A stretch of 64,000 nucleotides of DNA. Source: Paenibacillus odorifer (GTDB lineage: Bacteria > Bacillota > Bacilli > Paenibacillales > Paenibacillaceae). Below the pieces are notes generated by a model. The model ran no database searches, had not been told where the DNA came from, and was given only the letters and a program-made list of their open reading frames with translations. Shown here piece after piece: positions 44,150 through 52,391 of the stretch. The number at the start of each line of letters is the position of its first letter. Positions within the stretch are counted from its first letter, which is position 1. Where the stretch lies: the NCBI RefSeq assembly GCF_000758725.1, contig NZ_CP009428.1, positions 5,952,001 to 6,016,000 on the forward strand, given 5' to 3'. The position numbers and the translations under genes were made by a program.

Positions 44150-45091
44150 TTACAGAATGACCGCGCTATGTTCCAGACTTTCAATGTATTTCTCAGCATC
44201 CATAGCTGCCATACATCCACTGCCTGCTGCCGTAATCGCTTGTCTATAACGGGTATCCTGCACATCACCACAAGCGAATACGCCTGGGATATTAGTTTCA
44301 GAAGTACCGGGATTAGTCATGATATAACCTTCAGCATTAGTTGTGATTTGTCCACCCAAGAATGCAGTGTTAGGATGGTGGCCAATTGCCACAAACACTC
44401 CGCTTGCTTCAATGATTTCTTCTTGTCCTGTCTCATTGTTCAGCACTTTTAGTCCACTCACGCCTTTATCTCCAGAAGTTACTTCCAGAGGAGTACGATT
44501 CAGGCTCCAAGCTACTTTAACATTATCGCGAACGCGATCCTGCATGATCTTGGAAGCACGTAGTTCTTCACGACGGTGTACCAAAGTTACTTTGGAGGCA
44601 AAACGAGTCAAGAAACCCGCTTCCTCAAGCGCAGAATCACCACCGCCAACAACCACGATCTCTTTATTACGGAAGAAGAATCCATCACAGGTAGCACAGG
44701 TGCTCACACCGCGTCCCACATTATCCTGTTCGCCTGGGATACCGAGGTATTTTGCCGTAGCGCCAGTGGAAATGATCAAGGTATCCGTCGTAAGAACACC
44801 CAACCCTTCAACATTAAGCTTAAAAGGACGTTCTCCAAGTTCTACGCTGTTCACCCAACCCGTACGGAATTCCGCACCAAAACGTTCAGCTTGTTTACGC
44901 ATATTATCCATTAAGTCTGGACCCATAATCCCATCAGGAAATCCCGGGAAATTCTCCACTTCTGTAGTGGTGGTCAATTGTCCGCCAGGTTGGGGTCCTT
45001 CGATTACTAGTGGGTTCAAATTGGCACGAGCCAAGTAGATAGCAGCAGTCAACCCCGCCGGTCCGGTTCCAACAATTATTGATTTATACAT
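44150..45091 (-). CDS. trxB: Thioredoxin reductase
   Basis: A 313-residue NADPH-dependent flavoprotein. The FAD-binding motif GTGPAGLTAAIYLARA lies at the N-terminus, the redox-active pair CATC at Cys132/Cys135, the NADPH-binding motif VVGGGDSALEEAGFL follows, and the C-terminal FAD motif GVFACGDVQDTRYRQAITAAGSGCMAA is complete. AAGGAGG precedes the ATG. It supplies electrons to thioredoxin and possibly to the downstream glutaredoxin-like protein. No regulatory site is obvious in the short upstream stretch. Confidence 0.96.
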   Translation of the reverse strand: MYKSIIVGTGPAGLTAAIYLARANLNPLVIEGPQPGGQLTTTTEVENFPGFPDGIMGPDLMDNMRKQAERFGAEFRTGWVNSVELGERPFKLNVEGLGVLTTDTLIISTGATAKYLGIPGEQDNVGRGVSTCATCDGFFFRNKEIVVVGGGDSALEEAGFLTRFASKVTLVHRREELRASKIMQDRVRDNVKVAWSLNRTPLEVTSGDKGVSGLKVLNNETGQEEIIEASGVFVAIGHHPNTAFLGGQITTNAEGYIMTNPGTSETNIPGVFACGDVQDTRYRQAITAAGSGCMAAMDAEKYIESLEHSAVIL

Positions 45092-45274
45092 ATCTATATC
45101 CTCCTTGAATTAGACGGCAGTGACGTCGCTTCTTATTTAAAATAATTATAATGTAGTCTTAATTATGCTAACTGAAAGCAAAAATGTCAATAAGCCAGAC
45201 TCCCTCAGGAAAAAATCATTTGTGAACAATTTAATTTTTGGCAATAAATAATGCGCAATAACATCACTGACCTC

Positions 45275-47239
45275 TTACCGCAACAATCGCAGCCCATTAA
45301 GAATAACTAATATCGTACTGCCTTCATGACCGATCACGCCAAAAGGAAGGGCGATGCCCTGCACAAAGTTACTGATCATCAGAACCGCGATTACTGTTAC
45401 AGCAAAAATCATATTTTGCTTCACAATACGCTGTGAACGCCGTGCCAATGAAATGGTCGAGGCGATCTCTTCAATATTATCATTCATAAGCACTACATCG
45501 GCTATCTCAAGCGCTGCACCACTGCCTTTCATGCCCATACCCATGCCAACAGTCGCTGTAGCCAGAGCAGGCGCATCATTCACACCGTCACCCACCATCA
45601 CAACATTACCGTGCTTTTCACGAAGCGCCTTAATATGCTTTACTTTATCCTCTGGTAAAAGGTCGGCAAATACTAAATCTACTCCGGTTGAAGCCGCAAT
45701 AACTTTTGCTGTAGCTTCCCGGTCACCCGTAAGCATAGCCACTTTAATCCCCAGCTCCTGCAGCTTCCGCACTGCAGCTTCTGCTTGTGGGCGAACTGTA
45801 TCCTGCAATGCAATCATACCTGCAATATGCTCACCGTCCAAAATAATGGAGACAGTCTTCCCCTCTTCCGCCAACTGCTGCCGTTTAGTTCTCCAGAATG
45901 CTAGCTCAGAATCCATCGCAGACGAAGTCAGCTCATCCAGTAAATTGGACTTACCAATTTTCCAGAGATGCCCGTCAACTTGACCTTCAATTCCCCAGCC
46001 AGTGATGGTTTTACTTTCCTGCACACCTCGCAGCTCCAGATATTCTTCCTCAGCTTTACGCACAATGGCTTCCGCCAATGGATGGCGGGACATATGCTCA
46101 ATGGATGCGCTAATCGCCAGTAATTCTTCCCGGTTGTAGCCTTCAGCTGCAATAAAGTCTGTCACCTGCGGAGTTCCCTCTGTAAGGGTCCCTGTCTTAT
46201 CAAAAGCTACAACAGAGGTCCGGGCCATATTTTCGAGGTGGACCCCGCCTTTAAATAAAATCCCTTTTCGCGCACTTTTGGAAATAGCCGACAGCATCGC
46301 AGGCATAATCGATGAGACCAACGCACAAGGCGAGGCTACTACAAGAAAAACCATCGCTTTATAAAAGGTTGCGCTCCAGCTCCAGTCCAGCAAAAAGGGT
46401 GGAAGGAAAATAAGAGCCACAGTCGAGGCGAGAACTACCCGTGCATAGATGGCTTCCAGTCTTTTAATGAATCGCTGTGAATTTGGAACATCCGTCTCTG
46501 CTTCTTCTACCATCTTAATGATCTTGGAAAAAAGTGTGTTCTCTGCTGATTTCGTTACTTCAATATAAAGAGGACCTTCTCCATTGACCGTACCTGCGAA
46601 TACTTCGCTGCCGGCACATTTTTCAACAGGCACTGACTCTCCTGTAATGGAAGCCTGATCTACTGCCGATTCTCCTCTGTACACCTTACCATCTGCAGGA
46701 ATAAGATCCCCTGGACGTACAAGCAACAGATCTCCGATTACTAACTGATCAATAGCTACCTCGTTCATGCTTCCTTTTTCAATCCGCATGGCTGTGGCTG
46801 GTTTTAAGGCCATAAGTGAGGAAATATCCTTCTTACTCCGTTCCATCGTATAGCTCTCAAGTGCTCCACTAAGCGCAAAAATAAAGATGAGCATAGCACC
46901 TTCATTCCAGTACCCAATGGTAGCTGCGCCTAGTGCAGCCGCAATCATCAGCAGGTTCACATCGAGATCACGTTCTTTGACGAGCGTCTCAACGCCTTCT
47001 TTGGCTTTGTTCCAGCCACCAATGGTATACGAAATAACATAAAGTACTATAGAGAAAACTTCTGACCAGCTACCCATAGCCCAAGCAAAAAGCATAAGCA
47101 CTCCGCTGCCAAGCGCAGCCTGCATCTCGGAGTTGCTGAGCATGGCTCTCACATCGAACCGGCGTTTTGGAGCGCCTGGTTTCTTCATGCTGCCGGAGAT
47201 TGAGGTTTGCTGGGGTAAATGTTTTGATGTTGCTTGCAT
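45275..47239 (-). CDS. P1B-4-type heavy-metal ATPase (PfeT/ZosA-like)
   Basis: A 654-residue P-type ATPase. It lacks an N-terminal heavy-metal-binding domain, has the membrane motif SPC (VVASPCALVSSIM) instead of CPC, the phosphorylation motif AFDKTGTLTEGTP, HPLAEAI, the hinge MVGDGVNDAPALATA, and a C-terminal helix with HEGSTILVILNGLRLL. SPC plus HEG(S/G)T define the P1B-4 subgroup, which exports Fe(II), Co or Zn; B. subtilis PfeT (formerly ZosA) is the nearest model. ATG 47239 follows AGGATGG; the longer in-frame extension covers noncoding repeat and Fur-box sequence. Two Fur-type boxes upstream favour iron. Confidence 0.85.
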   Translation of the reverse strand: MQATSKHLPQQTSISGSMKKPGAPKRRFDVRAMLSNSEMQAALGSGVLMLFAWAMGSWSEVFSIVLYVISYTIGGWNKAKEGVETLVKERDLDVNLLMIAAALGAATIGYWNEGAMLIFIFALSGALESYTMERSKKDISSLMALKPATAMRIEKGSMNEVAIDQLVIGDLLLVRPGDLIPADGKVYRGESAVDQASITGESVPVEKCAGSEVFAGTVNGEGPLYIEVTKSAENTLFSKIIKMVEEAETDVPNSQRFIKRLEAIYARVVLASTVALIFLPPFLLDWSWSATFYKAMVFLVVASPCALVSSIMPAMLSAISKSARKGILFKGGVHLENMARTSVVAFDKTGTLTEGTPQVTDFIAAEGYNREELLAISASIEHMSRHPLAEAIVRKAEEEYLELRGVQESKTITGWGIEGQVDGHLWKIGKSNLLDELTSSAMDSELAFWRTKRQQLAEEGKTVSIILDGEHIAGMIALQDTVRPQAEAAVRKLQELGIKVAMLTGDREATAKVIAASTGVDLVFADLLPEDKVKHIKALREKHGNVVMVGDGVNDAPALATATVGMGMGMKGSGAALEIADVVLMNDNIEEIASTISLARRSQRIVKQNMIFAVTVIAVLMISNFVQGIALPFGVIGHEGSTILVILNGLRLLR

Positions 47240-47254
47240 AATAATCACCATCCT

Positions 47255-47329
47255 GAAAGTTTTGTGTAGGATTACTTCATTGACTTCTCTTCGCAACAAA
47301 ACTTGCTTCGGGAGCACACGCTTTGTTTT
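47255..47329 (-). repeat. Third copy of the xylB leader repeat, before the P1B-4 ATPase
   Basis: About 75 bp, clearly related to 40331-40405 (shared AAAGTTTT.TG, CTTC.TTGA, CTCTTCGCAA.AAAACT.GCTTCG and GC.T.GTTTT blocks). The arms AGTTTTGT/ACAAAACT differ from AGTTTTAT/ATAAAACT of the xylB copy but still pair. It ends at the ribosome-binding site. Confidence 0.6.
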
Positions 47330-47337
47330 GTCTAAAT

Positions 47338-47356
47338 GATAATGAGAGCCATTCTT
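47338..47356. promoter_or_regulatory. Fur-type box, proximal
   Basis: 19-bp stretch matching GATAATGATAATCATTATC at 14 of 19 positions, about 100 bp before the ATPase start. Confidence 0.4.
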
Positions 47357-47424
47357 AAGACCCCTAAAATGACACATGCTGCCCCGGCTTAGCCGGGACA
47401 GCATGAATGATAACTATGAGTAGT

Positions 47425-47443
47425 GAGAATGATAATCATTGTT
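47425..47443. promoter_or_regulatory. Fur-type box, distal
   Basis: GAGAATGATAATCATTGTT matches the 19-bp Fur box GATAATGATAATCATTATC at 16 of 19 positions and contains a perfect AATGAT-A-ATCATT palindrome, about 190 bp before the P1B-4 ATPase start. A PerR or Zur site is a weaker alternative. Confidence 0.6.
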
Positions 47444-47563
47444 GCAACAGTACAACTATATTTCCTTAGTGCAACTTATATTTTAATAATACCACCTTGA
47501 ACGAAAAAGTAAACCCTACCTTCTGGGCTATTCGTCATAAATTTAAAATAACGTTTTCCTATC

Positions 47564-48703
47564 TTAACTGCGTATTTTATTTAAAAGCTCGGATAGGACT
47601 TGCTCTTCGACTGGCGTCGAATAAGCTCCACCTTCAAAAGACTTCATCACTCCAATTCCAGCTTGGAACACAAACCGTATACGCCCTTTGCGAACCTTTT
47701 TATCCGTATACATCTTATCGATCAGCATTCTATTTGTAATGGTTGCTGGTATTTCAGTCGGAAGTCCCGCCTTCTTCAACAAAGCAATCATACGCTGAGT
47801 TTCGTCAGCCGTTACATACCCCAACTGCTCTGCCAGCTGCACCTGAACCGCGAGTCCAATCGCAATAGCTTCACCATGTAATAATTCATAACCACTTAAA
47901 GCCTCTAACGCTCGGCCAGCAGTATGCCCCAAATTTAGAATTTGGCGCAGGTTGCTCTCCAGTTCGTCCTTTTCCACCACGCTGTACTTGATCTCACAAT
48001 TATGAAAAGCAATCCGTTCGCAAACCTCTCGATCTAATACAAGTTCGCCTTCTAAGGAGACAACTCGCTCCATATTCTGTTCAAGAAACTCAAAAAAGTC
48101 AGCATCCGCGATGCAGGCATGTTTGATTGTTTCAGCCAAACCACTGCGAAGCTCACGTACCGGAAGCGTTCTCCAAGTGGCTAGGTCGATGTAGACCTTT
48201 TTAGGCTGATGAAAAACACCAATTAGATTGGTTGCAACCGGTGTATTCACGCCCGTTTTACCACCAATAGAAGCATCCGCTGCTGCTAAAAGGGTAGTTG
48301 CATAGTTCAAACTTGGCACTCCCCGACCAAATGTTCCAGCCAAAAAACCTGCCAAATCCGTTACCGCCCCGCCTCCAATGGCAAGGATACAGCAATCTCG
48401 TCCATAAGAACGGCTTAATAGCCGATCCTCCAGCTCTGCCTTCGTTTCTCGGGTTTTGGACTTCTCTCCAGCAGGGAAAGAAAAAAGCTCCGCTTGAAAA
48501 TCATTCTGAAGCAGTTGTTCCAGCAAGGCTTGCCCATACAGGGCTTCAACTTTGGAATCTGTAATAATCGCGAATTTGCTTACATTCTCGACAATTCCAC
48601 GTTTTAAATCCTCAATCAGAGCGCCAAAAAGACCTTCCCCAATCTCAATATCGTAAGAATGATCTACGACCTTTTGCAAGCCAACTCTAAAATTCGTGGA
48701 CAT
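47564..48703 (-). CDS. aroB: 3-dehydroquinate synthase (AroB homologue)
   Basis: A 379-residue member of the sugar-phosphate cyclase family. NAD-binding and active-site motifs are ILAIGGGAVTDLAGFLAGTFGRG, TTLLAAADASIGGKTGVNTP, SGLAETIKHACIAD (Zn-ligand Glu), ILNLGHTAGRALEAL and LHGEAIAIGL (Zn-ligand His residues). It converts DAHP to dehydroquinate in the shikimate pathway. It stands alone here rather than in an aro cluster, and the motif LAAADAS replaces the more common LAQVDSS, so it may be a second or divergent AroB. Start behind AGGGGTG. A 2-epi-5-epi-valiolone synthase is less likely given the GGKTGVN motif. Confidence 0.82.
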   Translation of the reverse strand: MSTNFRVGLQKVVDHSYDIEIGEGLFGALIEDLKRGIVENVSKFAIITDSKVEALYGQALLEQLLQNDFQAELFSFPAGEKSKTRETKAELEDRLLSRSYGRDCCILAIGGGAVTDLAGFLAGTFGRGVPSLNYATTLLAAADASIGGKTGVNTPVATNLIGVFHQPKKVYIDLATWRTLPVRELRSGLAETIKHACIADADFFEFLEQNMERVVSLEGELVLDREVCERIAFHNCEIKYSVVEKDELESNLRQILNLGHTAGRALEALSGYELLHGEAIAIGLAVQVQLAEQLGYVTADETQRMIALLKKAGLPTEIPATITNRMLIDKMYTDKKVRKGRIRFVFQAGIGVMKSFEGGAYSTPVEEQVLSELLNKIRS

Positions 48704-48872
48704 CTACAGCACCCCTATTCAGTAAGATGCTAATAAAATTCGAGCCTCCACTGTCAATATCCTGTTTATGTAAAATGTAAGAAGAAGCTGGAAACAAATG
48801 TGGATGTTCCAAAACTAATGTTGCCTTGTTGGTCCTGGTGATAGTACAGAGGTTCGATGCTGATTAGTTTGA

Positions 48873-49100
48873 GTAGCTACTATAGGACTCAGCTGACCCT
48901 AATCGCTGGTTTTAAACACATTTGGTATTCTAACGGACCCCATTGCAGCTATTGACTTGAAAAGCACCAAATATGTACCTCTTCCTAACGAATAACGTCT
49001 CTGGTGTCCGAAACCATGCTTAAAAAGCTGAAATCAGGCAAATAGCGTCATCTGGGTCCTTAAGCATCGGGGGTTGAGGAGTGCGGAGGTTGAGTGCAGA
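48873..49100. repeat. 228-bp direct repeat, copy 1
   Basis: Starts GTAGCTACTATAGGACTCAG and ends GAGGTTGAGTGCAGA; recurs 409 bp downstream with only scattered substitutions (for example ATAACG to ATAGCG, GGTGTCC to GGTTTCC). It contains three units of the dispersed motif also seen at 34.47-34.54 kb: AATAACG-N5-TGGTGTCCG (48992-49011), AATAGCG..TGGGTCC (49042-49060) and one inverted unit (48931-48953). Confidence 0.85.
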
Positions 49101-49104
49101 TTAG

Positions 49105-49280
49105 TTTAAGTGCGGTGGGTACAGTGTTTGAGCACGGAGTTTGAATACAAAGTGTGAGTACAGATTAGTTTAAGTGTGATGGTTGGGCACATGGTAGGAG
49201 TGCGGAGTTGAGTACAGAGGTTGAGCGCAAAGCATGAGTACGACACGATTGATGAAAGAATGATGCATGTTGCTCGCGTA
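49105..49280. repeat. Degenerate ~12-bp periodic tract, part 1
   Basis: Successive blocks resemble (G)GTTGAGTACAGA: for example GTTTGAGCACGG, AGTTTGAATACA, GTGTGAGTACAGA, AGTTGAGTACAGA and GGTTGAGCGCAAA. TTAGTTTAAGT is interspersed. There is no open frame through it. Confidence 0.6.
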
Positions 49281-49281
49281 T

Positions 49282-49509
49282 GTAGCTACTATAGGACTCA
49301 GCTGACCCTAATCGCTGGTTTTAAACACATTTGGTATTCTAACGGACCCCATTGCAGCTATTGACTTGAAAAGCACCAAATATGTACCTCTTCCTAACGA
49401 ATAGCGTCTCTGGTTTCCGAAACTTTGCTTAAAAAGCTAAAATCAGGCAAATAGCGTCATCTGGGTCCTTAAGCATCGGGGGTTGAGGAGTGCGGAGGTT
49501 GAGTTCAGA
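49282..49509. repeat. 228-bp direct repeat, copy 2
   Basis: Second copy of 48873-49100, same orientation. The copies are separated by the degenerate periodic tract, and the tract also continues after copy 2, suggesting that a ~409-bp unit (repeat plus tract) was duplicated in tandem. Confidence 0.85.
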
Positions 49510-49680
49510 GTTTAAATGCAAAGCATGAGTGCAGATTAGTTTAAGTACGGAGGTTGGGCACAGGGTAGGAGTACCCGGTATGAGTACGGCGTTTAAATAC
49601 AAAGCATGAGTGCAGATTAGTTTAAGTACGGAGGTTGAGTACAGTATTGAGCACGGAGGTTGAGTGTAGCGATTGAGTAA
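49510..49680. repeat. Degenerate ~12-bp periodic tract, part 2
   Basis: Continuation of the same GTTGAGTACAGA-like blocks with repeated GAGTGCAGATTAGTTTAAG (near 49527 and 49610) and GTACGGAGGTTG units. Confidence 0.6.
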
Positions 49681-49720
49681 AGGGATATATGTACGCTGTG
49701 GAGCAGGCAGCTAACGACCA

Positions 49721-49767
49721 AAAAAACAGAGCAACGATTCCCCGATAACCGGATAATCGCTGCTCTG
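49721..49767 (-). terminator. Terminator of the PEP-enzyme-like gene
   Basis: CAGAGCA..GATT..CCG/CGG..AATC..TGCTCTG hairpin with T7 on the minus strand, 55 bp beyond the stop. Confidence 0.8.
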
Positions 49768-49821
49768 AAGTCTTTTTACGATTCTTATATGAACTGCACC
49801 GTATCGTTCATCAGAAAAAGC

Positions 49822-50892
49822 TTACTGCCTTCCACCGGCGGCAGTATCCAGCGTTTCTCGCTGCCTGGCGATCCAGATCAGGCAGGCCGCTCTCAGCAGC
49901 GCTTCGGTCCGCTGACCGGCGCTGCAAAAGATCCCGCTGAGCCCGATCTGATACAGATCGGCCAAAGCCGACGCTGCCGGTGTCCCCGCGGCGAGCACCA
50001 CCGCCGCCGGCTTCACGCTCGTCACGGCGGCAAAGATCTTCCCCGCCGCCAGGGCGAAGTCCTCCGCGGCGGTCTCTTCCGGCGCGTGTTCGCCCGCCGC
50101 GCCGTCCAGCACTAGGAAATCGGCGATACGCGCGATTTCCGCAGCGGCGGCAGGCTCCACATCGGGCGCGATCAGCACCCCGATGCGGCATGCCGCCGCA
50201 TAAGCGTGGCCGAGTGTCTGATCGGCCACGTCTTCGATGAATTCGCGCTTCGCGGCGAATTCGGCTGCGCTTGCGGTGTAGGCGACCAGCAGGTCAAGGC
50301 GGCAATCGCCGCCTTGCCGCTGGCTCTCCGCCACCGCAGCGAACAGCGCTTCGAGCTGCGCGTCCTGAAGCGCGGCAAGCTTGGCGGGCTGCGCCACCGC
50401 AAGCGACTCTGGATGCAGCAGGGTGACCGCTGCCCATTCGCCATCCGGCGATTCGAGCAGTTCGGCAGCAGCTGCGCGCAGACGATAAGAGATTCGCTGC
50501 AGAATCCGGGCTGCTTGCAGTTCATCCTCGCTAGATAACCAGTTCTCATAAAGACAGAACAGCTCTGGTTCCAGCAGCCATTCCTCACTCCGTATCAAAC
50601 AAGGGCCCGCTTGAGCAGTCCTTGTTCCTTCCCGTCCAGCAAGACGTTCTTCTCTTCCTTCACGCAGCACTAGGAATGTCGATGGTTCCCCCGGCCGCTT
50701 ATAATAAGACCGCTTCAAAGGCTCAATGACATCCCTCTGCTCTACTCCAGCGATAAATTCTGCGGCAGCCGAGGCTACGGACCCAGCTTGGCTCATTTCC
50801 ATTCCCACAGTCCGATCACCAGCCTTATACATGAACTTGAACGGGCGCTCTTCACTACTCCGCAAACCATCCTGCTGACGTTCACCCTTCAT
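49822..50892 (-). CDS. Orphan protein resembling PEP-utilising enzyme C-terminal domain
   Basis: A 356-residue Ala/Glu-rich protein. Its C-terminal half (about 150-350) follows the order of the PPDK/enzyme I pyruvate-PEP barrel: LLHPESLAVAQPAKLAALQDAQLEA, LDLLVAYTASAAEF (compare EIM.P), RIGVLIAPDVEPAAAAEIARIADFLVLD (compare G.MIE.P.A), and ALADLYQIGLSGIFCSAGQ (compare G...S.SP). The canonical PEP- and metal-binding residues of that fold are largely not recognisable, so it is probably non-catalytic or very divergent. The N-terminal half has no match I know. ATG 50892 lies behind GGGTGG. The 49.82-50.45 kb part is strongly GC-rich compared with its neighbours. Monocistronic. Confidence 0.5.
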   Translation of the reverse strand: MKGERQQDGLRSSEERPFKFMYKAGDRTVGMEMSQAGSVASAAAEFIAGVEQRDVIEPLKRSYYKRPGEPSTFLVLREGREERLAGREGTRTAQAGPCLIRSEEWLLEPELFCLYENWLSSEDELQAARILQRISYRLRAAAAELLESPDGEWAAVTLLHPESLAVAQPAKLAALQDAQLEALFAAVAESQRQGGDCRLDLLVAYTASAAEFAAKREFIEDVADQTLGHAYAAACRIGVLIAPDVEPAAAAEIARIADFLVLDGAAGEHAPEETAAEDFALAAGKIFAAVTSVKPAAVVLAAGTPAASALADLYQIGLSGIFCSAGQRTEALLRAACLIWIARQRETLDTAAGGRQ

Positions 50893-51051
50893 CCTCGCAC
50901 CCACCCTTTATCTTTGGATTGCTGCCGGTATGCCAAGCTATATAACATAAGCGACCGACATTTCATTACCTCACTTATAAATACGGGAGCCACACCTGAA
51001 ATATGCAAGCGTTGCCAAATCCGATGAATATTCCAACTTTTTTAGGCAACA

Positions 51052-51085
51052 AAAAAAGCATCACCGCAGAGCGGTAATGCTTTTC
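51052..51085 (-). terminator. Terminator of metY
   Basis: AAAAGCAT.ACCGC/GCGGT.ATGCTTTT hairpin with T7 on the minus strand, 15 bp past the stop. Confidence 0.85.
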
Positions 51086-51098
51086 GAAATATAAACTT

Positions 51099-52391
51099 CT
51101 ATTGTTGACTGGCTGCAATAGCTTGCTCCAGATCATAGATAATATCATCAATGGATTCCGTCCCGATCGACAAACGCAGCAATTCCGGCGTTACTCCGGC
51201 TGTGATTTGCTCTTCATCCGACAGTTGTGCATGTGTTGTGCTTGCTGGGTGGATGATCAATGACTTGGAATCCCCAACATTCGCTAAATGAGAGAACAGC
51301 TTCACATTCTCAATCAATTTACGTCCCGCAGCACTTCCACCTTTAATACCAAAAGTAAGGATCGCACCTTGGCCTTTAGGCAAATACTTTTGCGCTAATT
51401 CATGAGATGGATGCGTAGGAAGTCCCGAATAACTTACCCATTCCACATCGGAGTGTGCCTCCAAATATTGTGCTACCTTCAGCGCATTCTGGCTATGACG
51501 TTCCATCCGCAAATGAAGAGTCTCCAGACCTTGCAGCAGCATCCAAGAGTTGAACGGAGAAATCGCCGCCCCTAAATCGCGAAGCAATTGAACGCGGGCT
51601 TTAATAATATAAGCAACCGGGCCCACCGCTTCCGTATAAACCACTCCATGATAGCTTGGATCTGGCTCCGTAAGACCTGGGAATTTACCGCTTGCCTTCC
51701 AATCAAATTTACCACCGTCAACAATAATCCCACCAATGGATGTACCATGTCCACCGATGAATTTGGTTGCTGAATGGACAACAATGTCCGCGCCATGCTC
51801 AATCGGACGCAATAAATATGGACTTGGGAACGTATTGTCTACGATGAGAGGAATCCCATGTTCATGGGCAATCGCTGCAACTGCCGCAATATCCAGAACA
51901 TTTCCCTGTGGGTTGCCGATTGTTTCTGCATACAAAGCTTTGGTCTTATCTGTAATCGCAGCACGGAAGTTCTCAGGATTATCCGAATCTACGAAATGAA
52001 CCTTAATACCAAGCTTAGGCAGTGTTGTCGAGAAAAGATTATAAGTTCCGCCATACAGGCTTGCAGCAGATACAATTTCATCCCCAGCGCCCGCAATATT
52101 TAGAATGGAAAAGGAAATAGCCGCTGCCCCGGAAGCTGTAGCAAGCGCACCTGCCCCACCTTCAAGTGCCGCCACACGCTGTTCAAATACATCCGTAGTT
52201 GGGTTCATCAGCCGAGTATAAATATTGCCGAATTCTTTAAGCGCGAACAGATCGGCTGCATGATCAGCATCACGGAACCCGTAGGAAGTGGTCTGATAAA
52301 GCGGTACAGCACGTGAGAAAGTAGTTGGATCAATTTCCTGGCCTGCATGGACAGCCAAAGTTTCAAACGACAGCTTGCGATCTTCTGACAT
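51099..52391 (-). CDS. metY: O-acetylhomoserine aminocarboxypropyltransferase (MetY)
   Basis: A 430-residue PLP enzyme of the Cys/Met metabolism family that makes homocysteine from O-acetylhomoserine and sulfide. The start SFETLAVHAGQEIDPTTFSRAVPLYQT is typical; YTRLMNPT binds PLP phosphate, ALASGAAA-like ATASGAAAIS follows, and the PLP lysine is Lys210 in VVHSATKFIGGHG. The length of about 430 residues and the insertion KFPGLTEPDPSYHG separate it from MetB/MetC. No S-box riboswitch is seen in the 300 bp upstream, which is unusual for a methionine gene in this group. Monocistronic. Confidence 0.93.
   Translation of the reverse strand: MSEDRKLSFETLAVHAGQEIDPTTFSRAVPLYQTTSYGFRDADHAADLFALKEFGNIYTRLMNPTTDVFEQRVAALEGGAGALATASGAAAISFSILNIAGAGDEIVSAASLYGGTYNLFSTTLPKLGIKVHFVDSDNPENFRAAITDKTKALYAETIGNPQGNVLDIAAVAAIAHEHGIPLIVDNTFPSPYLLRPIEHGADIVVHSATKFIGGHGTSIGGIIVDGGKFDWKASGKFPGLTEPDPSYHGVVYTEAVGPVAYIIKARVQLLRDLGAAISPFNSWMLLQGLETLHLRMERHSQNALKVAQYLEAHSDVEWVSYSGLPTHPSHELAQKYLPKGQGAILTFGIKGGSAAGRKLIENVKLFSHLANVGDSKSLIIHPASTTHAQLSDEEQITAGVTPELLRLSIGTESIDDIIYDLEQAIAASQQ

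Larger units (their letters stand above)
48704..49726. other. Noncoding repeat island
   Basis: About 1 kb without a credible gene between aroB and the PEP-enzyme-like gene. It is composed of a 228-bp direct duplication and a degenerate short-period tract (listed separately). No transposase, terminal inverted repeats or att-like sites are visible. Confidence 0.7.

Noticed and set aside
48873..49680. CRISPR array
   Set aside because: Repeat units are long and degenerate or of variable short period, with no regular unique spacers and no cas genes.
49811..50588. Several overlapping open frames on both strands in the GC-rich segment
   Set aside because: They are shadows caused by high GC and few stop codons; only the 49822-50892 frame has a ribosome-binding site and terminator.
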